Shown piece after piece: positions 48,801-60,800 of a stretch of 64,000 bases of DNA. The stretch is from Branchipolynoe longqiensis (lineage: Eukaryota; Annelida; Polychaeta; Phyllodocida; Polynoidae). Location of the stretch: NCBI GenBank assembly GCA_030323885.1, contig CM059186.1, forward strand, positions 152,556,407 to 152,620,406, read 5' to 3'. The notes beneath the pieces are model-generated. The model was not told the origin of the DNA. It did no database searches and saw only the letters and a list, made by a program, of their open reading frames with translations. Made by a program: the position numbers and the translations under genes. The first letter of the stretch is position 1, and the number at the start of each line of letters is the position of its first letter.

Positions 48801-51800
48801 CATCTGCTGCTCCAGTCTTCAAGCTTTGTAATCGGATAAATAATAAAGTTACAGTGCCTGTTTGCAGTTTAGTCTATTAGAACTGTATTGCCACCGGGAA
48901 TTTTCAACAATTAAGGCATATCAAGTACACTATTATGCAGAAAACGAGTAACTAACAGCTCTTACAAAAAAGGGAATACATGTCACCCATAGCACATCAA
49001 CTCAATGTAAGCCTTCTCTATTATTATTAAGAATTGTTGGTACTGTGGCTGGCCAAAGTTCATGCAATTTACCAAAATGTGAACAATAAGAGACAATTTC
49101 GAGTGATACGGATTTGCTCATATCTCAGAAACCAACAAAGATAGAATCATTATTTTTAATTGTGTTTTTGTTTTTTGTTAGTCTATCTTTTGGTGCTTGG
49201 AACAAGTGTCGTCTGCTTGGAGCAAGTGTTGTCTGCTTGGAACAAGTGTCGTCTGCTTGGAACAAGTGCCGTCTGATTGGAGCAAGTGTCGTCTGCTTGG
49301 AACAAGTGTTGTCTGCTTGGGACATGTGCCGTCTGCTTGGAACAAGTGCCGTCTGCTTGGAACAAATGTCTGCTTGGAAATTGAACAAGAGACGTCTGTT
49401 TGAAACAAATGTTGTCTGCTTGGAACAAATATGATCTGCAGTCTAGGAAACTTCCCCCCCCCCCCCTCTAAAAAAAAACACACGAAAAAACTTTAAATCC
49501 ACACCCAACGAACAATTTTGTTTAGCCCTAGTTTTCAAGTGAATAAAACTATGGTGGAATTGAATGTCGTCTGCTCTCAGTGAGAGGGGGTGTGGTGACG
49601 TTTTAAGTTCTGCAAGACGGGGCGGGGCGTATAAAACGGGGAAGTCACTGTCCACATAAGGCTTTGTGGTAGTAAATACTGAAGCGGGTAAATAGGCCGG
49701 CTTTGTGGACATATCCTTTCCGGTAGACCCGGATCATGTAAGTTTACAGTTCATGTAGGCTGGCCAAGCTACCTTCACTTGCCGGTAGGTGGCGGGTATG
49801 GAGATCCACTGAACAGTTCATGTCGTGCCCCAGTTACATGACATGAACTGTTGTCATGAACTTGGTTGGTTGTTGGAGTCTTACGTCCTGGCAACATCTA
49901 AGGTCATATCAGGATGGGTACCGACTTGTGACTGTGCACTGGTGGTGACTTTATAGTGCTGCCCCATTGGGAAATCAGGCCGCTGGCACCATGACCCGCT
50001 ATCCCACTCAGTCACATTATCCTGACACTGAGCTAACTGGTCCCTACCTACCCTAGTAATGCCGAGCGTCAATCTAGGAAGCGACAAGTATCCATTTTAT
50101 AAGTCATTGGGCTCGACTGGGAACCAAACTCCCGATCTCCCACACGCGAGGCCCGCGCTCTACTGATTCGGCAACCGCACCCGGTACGAACTTGGTGGAC
50201 ATAGCCAGAGCTTACCTATGTCATAAATTGTACCGTTTCTTTTACACATGTTAGTTTCTATGGGGGGGGACATACTAACAATAAATTCTACTCACTTTTC
50301 ACCATGAGTATAGCCTTTATTGCCGACATGGTGTAATATCACCATCAATCATTAATCAATCAACCAGAGCTTCGTCAATTAACAAACTTATAATTTTTTA
50401 TTTATTATTCAGTTATTGGCGTAGTTGACATTCTAATGGGGATATTTTAGCATTACAAATTATCCTATATCCCCCCATGAGTTTTCTTATTTCGTTTGCG
50501 CCCTAGATGTCCTATGGGTTTGTAACTTTGCTATTTTTATTACAGGTAATAATTAATTGTGAATACTAGACCGTGTGGTACTTCTCCAGGGTGTTGTTAG
50601 TTCAATGGTAGAAAATAGAGGATTTTAACAAAAAATCATTAAAATAATTTTGCTTGTTTACATCACTTAATATTTACAAAGACGCAGTTGTGAGTTTTTT
50701 TAAAGTATGAATTAGCTTCATCGATAGTTTCTGATTCACACAAACGGGGGGTGGGGGGGGGGGGGAGAGCTGGATGTGATAAAGTGTTTCTTGAGGAAAC
50801 AACAGTAAGGTACAAACAAGGTGGAGTGGGGAGGCCCATAGGAGACCTCAGCCCTAGCAAGTGAGAAAGTAAGTATGTATGTAAAAGTCGGGTGGTTCTA
50901 AGTGAATAAACCCAATGCAAATTTATCATTACGACCAGAGTTATTGATATGAAACACATTAATAGATGTTAGCATGTGTCAGGTCATCGGAGGGGTGGTC
51001 TAATGAAACAAGGTATTTGTATATCGAAAAACTGTCCGGGCATGGCAGTGGTACAACTGTAGCTTCTTTTTGTTGCAGTGAACTACAGAGGGTCCACTGG
51101 TTATGGGCAGGACAGCGTCGAGTCTCTGCCCGGCAATGTGGGCACCCAGGATGTCAAGGACTGCCAGGTAGGGCTCTGGGTAGATCTGTTTACACTTGTG
51201 ACGTCATACATTGTTTATTTGTTTGGGGTCTCAGCAAGATCTAAGGTCATATCGGGACCGGTACCGATTTTTGACAGTGCACACTCATGGCGACTTGTAT
51301 GGTGCTGCCCCACTGAGACTGGGCGGCCGCCACCGCTACCACCATGACCCAATATCTCACTCAGGCACATTATCCCATTACTGAGCAAACCAGTCCTTGG
51401 CCTACCCTAGTAATGCTGAGTGCCAGGCTAGGTAGCAACAAGTATTAATTTTGTAAGTTGTTGGTTTGACTCGGCTGGGTTTCGATCTGATGACCTTCTG
51501 CACAGGAAGCCTTGTATCTAAAATGACTTTGAAATGTATACTTGTCGCGTCCTAACCTGGCTTCCGACATTTGTAGGATATGTCAAGGACTGGTTGGTTC
51601 AGTGTCAGGATAATGTGGCTGAGTGGGATATTAGGCATGGTGGCTGTCTGGCCTCCCAGTGTGGCAGCACTATAAAGTTGCTATGAGTGTGCACTGTTAC
51701 AAGTCGGTACCTGTCCAGATATAACCTTGCCAGGACGTAAAACTCCAACAACCAACCAACTTGTATCTAAAAGTAGTTTGTTTATTTTTATAATTGCCCA

Positions 51801-54800
51801 ATGCTGAAAGTGCGATGTTCAGCACGTCCTGATATGACCGTAAATGTTGTTAGGACGTAAAACCCCAACAAATAACCAGTTATGGTCAGGGAGCGGTCCT
51901 ACTGATGATTTACGAAAAATTCACTTTATAACTTAGCATGGGTAAAGATCATGGTGAGATCCTATTATATGTCGGTGATCCTTTTCTCTTAAATTAATAC
52001 ATGTAGCGTTAAAAAAATGTAAATGGATCATTATAATATACGCATATCCAATGTTTTCTCTTGGTGTTTTGATAGGCCCATGTGTGTCAACTGCAGATGT
52101 AAGAAGTGATGTTTGTAATTCTTTTTTTGTGGCCAATTTATTCTTCAGAACCATTTTTTTAGTCTCAGCACCAAGACTGGTATTCTGGTCCTAGACATTT
52201 TATAAAAGTTATTATTTTATTTTTTTAATGCGTGCAGTACACTGGTATTTTGAAGCTGAGTAAACATTGAACGAGATGGATCGGGGTGGGTGAGTTGGTG
52301 GGGTGGTGCACGTAGCAGCGTAGAGTATACAATAGCACCTGTCTTCAAAGGACAACCCCGTATCCAGACCAATGTTGTTCTGACATAACGGGTGTCCCGT
52401 CATTGGAATGACGGTCAGATGAGACAAGTTTCAGTTCGTAGATTGAGAAATTGTGCACAAAGTGCAGGAATTAGCTGATCACAGAGGTCACTAAAGACAG
52501 GTATTACTATTAAGGATCCTGTCACTTGATTTTGCATGTATTCTGGACGTGCATATTCATCATAGTTTGACAATATATCCATATTATATTTATAGAAATG
52601 TTAACTGCGTCTCACTTTGATCTGAGACTGGCCATGGGTTATTCGGTGTATCGCAATCCACTCAATTACCTCGTGATTCACTCATTCATACTCACTCTTT
52701 CATTCACTCGCTCTTTCATTCACTCACTCTTTCATTCACTCCTTTTCATTTATTCACACTTTCATGTACTTACTCATTCATCCATTCACTATTTCAATCA
52801 CCCACTCTTCCATCTATTCACTCTTTCATGCATTCATTCACTCACTCTTTTATTTACTCACTCTTTTATTTACTCACTCTTTTATTTACTCACTCTTTTA
52901 TTTACTCACTCTTTTATTTACTCATTTATTTATTCACTTTTATTCACGCTTTCATTTATTCACTCACTCTTTCATATATTCACTCACTTATTCATTCACT
53001 TACTCTTATTCATTCACTCTCTTTTATTTATTTACTCACTTTCTCATTTATTCACTCTTTCTTTCATTTACTCACATTCTTTCATTCAATAATTCACCCA
53101 CTTACTGACACACACACACACACACCCATTCACCCATTGTGGCCCACCTACTACTGCACCCACCTCTCTTCCTTCCGTCCCTGCTAACACCTTTGGCGGT
53201 GTGTGAGAATGAACACTGTTTCTATTTGTTTATGTGTGATTATGTGAACACTAACCCTGGTAACCCCCCTGCCTGTGTTGCCTGCTTCCAGCACGCGGTG
53301 CAGACTGTGCTGCAAATGGACGTTGCCGACCCAGACGACGTCTACGTCATAGGGGGCTCCCATGGCGGCTTTCTAACGGCGCACCTCATTGGACAATACC
53401 CGGTTAGTTCCCGCCATTTCTCTCTTATTGCTCATGTTAGTTTAAAGTCGTGTAATTCGATGGAAACATAGCATTTTTCTAAACAAAGCACTTCACTAGA
53501 TTTGGTCTCAGATATTTCCTGTATATAATGGTACCATCATTAAATATTTATTGCAGTTTAGTGTGTAAGAATAAGGTATGTACGGTGCAATTGTTCACCG
53601 GACTTGGTGGCTGAATTTGTAAGAGTGCTGGCTTCCTGTGTGGAAGGTTATGGTTTTGAAAACCTGGTTAAGTCAAACCAGTGCCGTACAAAATTGAAAC
53701 AATAATTATCACTACCTAGCCTGACACTCAGCAGTTATGGGTAGCATAAATACACCCATCACCAAAATAATAAAAATTAATATATTAAAAAATTAATAGG
53801 ACAGTGCAATGACTGGTTAGCTCAGTATCAGGATAATGTGTTGAGTAGGATATTTGGTCATGGTGCTGGTGACCTGGTATCCCAGTGGGGCAGCCTTATA
53901 AAGCTACCATGAGTGCGCACTATGATAAGTGGGTACCCGTTCTGACCTTACCGGGCGAGGTGGCCGAATCGGTAGAGCACAGGCCTCACGTGCAGAAGAT
54001 CGGGAGTTCGCGAGTTCGATTCCCGGTCGAGTCAAACCAATGACTTAAAAATTTATACTTGTCGCTTCCTAGCCTGGTGCTTGGCATTATTAGGATAGGG
54101 CAAGGGCTGGTTAGCTCGGTGTCAGGATAATGTGACTGAGTGGGATATCGGGTCATGGTGCCGGCGGCCTGATTTCCCAGTGGGGCAGCACTATAAAATC
54201 GCCATGAGTGCGTACTGTCATAAGTCGGTACCCATCCTGATATGACCTTAGATGTTGCTAGGACATAAAACAACAAACAAACAAAACTGAATCGTAAAAC
54301 AACAAACAAGCAAACCGTTCTGACCTTAGATGTTGCCAGGATGTAAAACCCAAACAAACCCAATGTATTTGGAGAATTACCCTAGAACTAGCGGGTTATT
54401 CATCCTGAGATTAGCTCCACAGCTTTATGAACATTCAGTATATGCAAATAGATATGTGCTTAGAAATAGTATATTGATAGGGGCTATAAAACATAGTTCT
54501 ATACAATTTCAATTCAAATAGCGACAACTGGCAGAGCTAGTGATTGACAATTCAGTCACCATAGCAACTGTCCACTCGGTGTTTATAAACTGCCACTACC
54601 TGGTCAGAAATATGGTGCCACTCTGTAAGTGTCCTGATTGGTGGGTAGGGTAGAAATCTATAAACATCAATATGAGAGGCAGCACTATGTGACCTCTTGA
54701 AATAGGACACCTGCCCCAAATATGAGTCTTAATTAGCAACCTACCGGTTCTTCCTGACACGGAGAGTCCAGCCTTTAATAGTATTGAAGTCCATTTCACT

Positions 54801-57800
54801 GACATGTAAAAAAAAAAATAATTATGTGTTTATGTTTGCGAACGCGTACTTGTCTGTATGTTATAATGATGTTGGTTTTGGAGGGTTGTTTGCAGATTTG
54901 TCTCCTTATTTTACAGGGATGAAAGATCTCCGCGGTTTCGCGGATTTCCGGGATTTCTTATATTCACCGATTAATGTTAAACAATTTTTTTTTAAATGGG
55001 ATGTATATGACAACGAATCCCGTTCTTATATGACCTTAGATGTAGATAGAACTTAAAACCTAAACAAGAAAGTGTTAGATATGGGCGATAACACAATCAC
55101 AACAGGACTAATTGAAAACCTGACTTCCGGTATTTTCTGCGATTCCCTGACAATGCTAAGTCTATGGGAGAAAATCCACGTTATCGCAGAAATTCGCCGT
55201 CGGTGCAATAATTTTGGCTTGTTTTCCGCGTTTTTTGCTGGAGACCACTTTCATCCCTGATTTTATAAATGGTGTTTTACTCGGTGTGTGTACAGACTAC
55301 TTAGAGGATAGGGAACTGACTGCTGGATCTTAGTGATATAAGAGTCTGAGATACACGAGTGTGTGGTCATTGCATTTAGTAAAGCAAAATGCACAAGGTG
55401 TTTCATTGTAGAATATACCATGTGATATGTGATATGGCATTCCTAGTGGCTTTGTCAGTTTGTAACTATGATTCTTGTAACATGTACTTAGCATACACAG
55501 GGATGAGAGATTTCTGAGATTTCTTTGGTAAATCTGAGATTAAAAAAATATCTATGATGTAAAACTCCAATAAAGAAACAATCTAATTCTATATATATTC
55601 TCCATCTACTACCTATTATGAATGTAGAATTCCAGGAACATTTGAAAGTTGAAGAATTTGACAGTGTGGGATATCGGGTCATGGCGCTGGTGGCCTGATC
55701 TCTCAGTGGGGCAGCACTATGAAGTCGCCATGAGTGCGCACTATCACAAGTCGATACCGTCCTGATATGACCTTAGATGTTGCTAGGGTGTAAAACACAA
55801 CAAACAATGTTCGACTAAACTCTGTGTCACCATGGCTTCACAGGACTTCTACAAAGCTGCCTGCTGTCGGAATCCTGTCATCAACATGGCCAGTGAGTAT
55901 ATCAAACCCTCTCTGAGCATTTCAAGTGCTTCTAATATCGCTCAACTAATTTCAAGATACAACCAATACGTGTGTTCCGAGCAGTGGCGTGCAAAGGTTT
56001 AGTGATGCCCGGGCCACCTCCTTGATTGTATGCCCTTAAAACTCAAGTATGGGATCTAGTATTGAGAAATGTGAGCAAGGAAGACATTTGAAATGTGCCC
56101 CGGTATGGATGCCCGGGGCCGTCGCACCCTCTGGGCCGCGTTCAGGGTCCGTCTCGGAGGCGCCTCGGAGATGGCACTGACATCACGCTAGTCTGAACTG
56201 CACAAGCAGTTTGTCGACTCGAAAATGGCCGCCCCCTTAGGCGGTGGCCATTTGCAATGGTAAAGCTGTGCTGTGATTGGCTGAAACCAGTGAATACCGC
56301 GGCCATTTTCGAGGCGCTTTTTGTCTCCTAACTCAAAAGGGAGGCATCGCCGAGACGCACTCTGAACGCAAATAGGCCAAAAAGCATCGCCGAGACGTCG
56401 CCGAGGCGCCTCCAAGACGGACCCTGAACAGGGCCCTGGTCCACTCTCTGCACACTACTGGTTCTGACTGTTGGTATCTCAAGAAGGACTTGGGGTTAAA
56501 AACCCAGCATGCCAGGTCACAGCTTCAGCTTACCCGGCGGAATGTGGGTGAGCTTGTAAATACACATGCATGATGTACTATTTTATTTACTGTAAAATAT
56601 TTATATTTTATATCATGTCAAATAGTTGTATTTTATCTAATGTGAAATATTTTCATTTTATAAAATGTAATATATTTGTATTTGATATAAGCACATGTAC
56701 ATGAGCTCCACTACCACGTGGTGGCAGCAGACACTACGCCGCACACCTACGCAGTTACACTGAACTGTGCTAGGTGGCGGCACGCTAGCCACTGGGCAGG
56801 GCCCCGACTGGGCTGCCCTCTACTGTGTGTGTCTAGCACACCGTCCACCCACCTATGGAGGCGACGTGGGACCTAGTGAGTTAGAGGGTGGGTCAGTTGA
56901 CTGTTAACGCCGCGGAGAGCAGATAGGTTTTGGAATAAACCAGTTGAAACATACTGTTACTCAATCTTGGCGTTCTTCCGTGAGTGTGTGGCAGTGTGAA
57001 GACTGTGGGCTACCACAATGTAAAATATTTATATTTTATCTCATGTCAAATATTTCCCAGGCTAATTTCACTACCATCTACATTAGAAACAAATGTATGG
57101 CAATAATCCTACCAAGTTTGGTCATTACTAGGTATGTGGTTATAGGTACAAAGTGATTTTTAATTATAGAGCCTATACTGAAGGATAGCGCTGAAGGAAA
57201 CTTCCTCATGTATGCTGTACCTGCGTGCTGGGTCGCAGCTCCCTTTCTTCCCGAGGTACCAATGGAACTCGGAATAGCCGCATTCGGAGACACCTTTTTC
57301 ATCTTTTTTTAGAAAATATTGTAGTAGTCTGAACATGATCCTGGTCACGGCACCAGTGTCATGGGGGTGATGAAAATGGGAAATATTGTGCCTAGAGCGG
57401 GACTCGAACCCACATATCTTTGCATTCCGGGCCAGTGTGCTAACCATTACACCACCTAGGCTCCCTGATATCACCATACTACCCACGCCTACCTGTCTAT
57501 GTAGTTACTTGCTGAGAGGTCAGTGCAGACTACTACACTCATCCCCCTGGAATTGTAAGTCTTTTTAATGCTTACAATTACATACATACAGGCAATGCAC
57601 TTACACATACATACACAGGGTAGGTTCAACAACCATACAATGCATAGCTTGTACAGGATCATGGTCACGGCAACCAGTGTCGTGGGGGTGATGAAAATGG
57701 GAAATATTGCGCCTAGAGCGGGACTCGGACCCACATTTCTATGCATTCCGGGCCAGTGTGCTAACCATTACACCACCTAGGCTCCCTGATATCACCATAC

Positions 57801-60800
57801 TACCCACGCCTACCTGTCTATGTGGTTACTTGCTGAGAGTCAGTGCAGACTACTACACTATGTTTATTTTGCTGAATAATTTCTGCAGCCTATTCAGTAG
57901 AATAAACATTTACCACCCATACAACAATGTGTCTTCATTTATGTAAAACTGTTGTTATATCGATTTATTTAGAAATTTCAATATTTGGATATTCTTTCAA
58001 TCGTGCATTTTGTTTGTTATTCTTTTCTGACCGTTTTGGGGGGGAGTTGGGGATGGGGTTCTATTTTTGTTGAGTGTTTTTGATTTCAGGGATCATTTTT
58101 GGGGAACTTAGCTTATAAACATTTGTTAATTCTTTAGGATAATACAGTGAATCAAAGAATACTAGTTACACCTGTTGTTCAGTCTTAGTTGATAATCTTA
58201 CGTAGGATTCTTTGTTCTCTTCTGTTCTAATTCAGCGAAATTGGGAGCGTCAGATATCCCTGATTCGTAAGTAGAAATGAGCACCATGACTGACAAATAA
58301 ATAATAAATGATGAGTGAATTCTGCTGATAGTTTAGTTACACCTGGAACTTTCATGTTTATCTATTCAGCCATGTTGGGAGCCACGGATATCCCTGATTG
58401 GTAAGTAGACACCCCAAGAAAATGGCAGTATTCTTGCTACTTGTGTGCATGCCAATGTTGATTGATAAATAACTTATGTCATATGATTATGAATCTCCTC
58501 TTATGTTATTGAATAATTAAATGAGGAAGAGCACTATCTTCAGCATATTAGCAACATCCAATGTCCGATTTAATCCACGTGATGAGTGAGTGAGTGAGTG
58601 AGTGAGTGAGTCAGCATTAGTCAGTCAGTGTGGGAATGTGAAAGACTGAGTGAGAGACTGATAGTGTCAGTGAGTGATACAGTAAAGAGCATACAACGTT
58701 TTTATTTGTTTTTTTGTTAGGCTTTTTAATTTGTTGATTAAGCATGGTAAATTTCAATCACGCGCGTATGTATGTGTATATTATGGCTGTATGTGTATAT
58801 ATGTATGTGTCTACACAATAATTACACAAGTAAATTTATATATATGTTTGTTTATGTATATTTATATATGTGTGTATGTGTGTGTCATCATCATCATCAT
58901 GCTGTCGGTCGCTATGCGACAAAGACTGCTTTCATTACTTGACTGCCGCTCTCAATGGTGTTTCGTGCGGTTGTACATTTCATGAAAACTGCCTGCAAAA
59001 GTGTTGAAGTGCTGCTGGCTTTTGCAAGTTACCAGCGGCACTCTCTCGGGGAGCAAATGTGTGTGTATGTAATATATATAAGCATTATCTGAATATAAAG
59101 GCGTAGAAGGGAATTTCTCATTATTATCTATTTAATACCACTGAATATTATCCCATCTATTTGCTCCGTTTCTTGGATCCTGGGACTGGTGGGGCCACCA
59201 CCGGCCCAACCCCTAACTATGGGCGATCCACACTGTCATTCGCGTCCAAGAATGTGTTTTAAACACACAAATTATTGTGTAATTATTGTGTAAAGAACTA
59301 AATTTAGACACGGCCAGAAGACCAAAGCCTCGTCGCTGAGAAATAAACATTGCAGGTTCCTAAAATGGTTACTATAGAAAAAGAAGACGATGAGTAAATA
59401 AATGCATGATGCACGTGACAGTGGCGGCCCCGGGTCTCCCCTTGGGCGGTCGGTCCCTGTACATTGCTAACTGTGTGCCATGTTGGTTTGCACACAGGAA
59501 CTACACAGAGGGCGGGCTGGTGTTCGACCACACCCAGACTGGGCACGGCGCCGTGTACGACGAGTTCTGGAAGCGCTCACCCATCCGATACGTGGACCAG
59601 GTAACGCAGCGACGACCACCACGCATCCTTTAGTTTAGCGGGACCAGAATTGTAGTGTTCAGGTAGCAGCTCTCCAGCACAGCTTTAGTTGAGTTGTCTG
59701 TTTATAGATTAGCGGTACGAGAATTGTATTGTTCAGATAACAGCTCTCCAGCACAGCTTTAGTTGAGTTGTCTGATATAGATTAGTGGTACCAGAATTGT
59801 AGTGTTCAGATAACAGCTCTCCGGCAGAGCTTTAGTTGAGTTGTCTGTCTATAGATTAGCGGTACCAGAATTATAGTGTTCAGATAACAGCTCTCCAGCA
59901 CAGCTTTATTTGAGTTGTCTGTCTAATAGACTAGCGGGACCAGAACGGTAGTGTTCAGATAACAGCTCTCCAGCACAACTTTAGTTGAGTTGTCTGTCTA
60001 TAGATTAGCGGGACGAGAATTGTAGTGTTCAGATAACAGCTCTCCAGCAGAGCTTTAGTTGAGTTGTCTGTTTATAGATTAGTGGTACCAGAATTGTAGT
60101 GTTCAGATAACAGCTCTCCAGCAGAGCTTTAGTTGAGTTGTCTGTCTATAGACTAGCGGTACCAGAATTGTAGTGTTCAGATAACAGCTCTCCAGCAGAG
60201 CTTTAGTTGAGTTGTCTGTCTATAGATTAGCGGTACCAGAATTGTAGTGTTCAGATAACAGCTCTCCAGCACAACTTTAGTTGAGTTGTCTGTCTATAGA
60301 CTAGCGGTACCAGAATTGTAGTGTTCAGATAAAAGCTCTCCAGCACAACTTTAGTTGAGTTGTCTGTCTATAGACTAGCAGGACCAGAACGGTAGTGTTC
60401 AGAAAACAGCTATCCAGCACAGCATTAGTTGAGTTGTTTGTTTATAGACTAGCGGGACCTGAACTGTAATGTTCAGAAAACAGCTCTGCAGCACAACATT
60501 AGTTGAGTTTTCTGTTCATGGACTAGCGGTACCGAAGTTAAGAGTGCAATGTACATTTCAAAATAGAAATAATTATATGATATGACTTTAACATTCATAA
60601 CTATTTTATGTATCACCCCAGATGTAATCATAACCACTCAAGTAAATGTTTCCCGCTACAGATCCGCACCCCGACCATGATTATGTTGGGTGCCTGTGAC
60701 CGGCGCGTCCCTCCTCAGCAGGGCCGTGAGCTGTGGAAGGCCCTCCGTGCCAGGAATGTTCCCGTCAGGTATTATATACTTCCATTTTAACCCTAATATG

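Noticed and set aside
52598..53187. Open frames rich in Phe, Ser and His
   Set aside because: By-product of the 16-bp TTCATTCACTCACTCT array.
57375..57470. Possible tRNA gene on the - strand
   Set aside because: Acceptor and T arms pair, but the anticodon arm does not, and the sequence is repeated with its flanks as a SINE.
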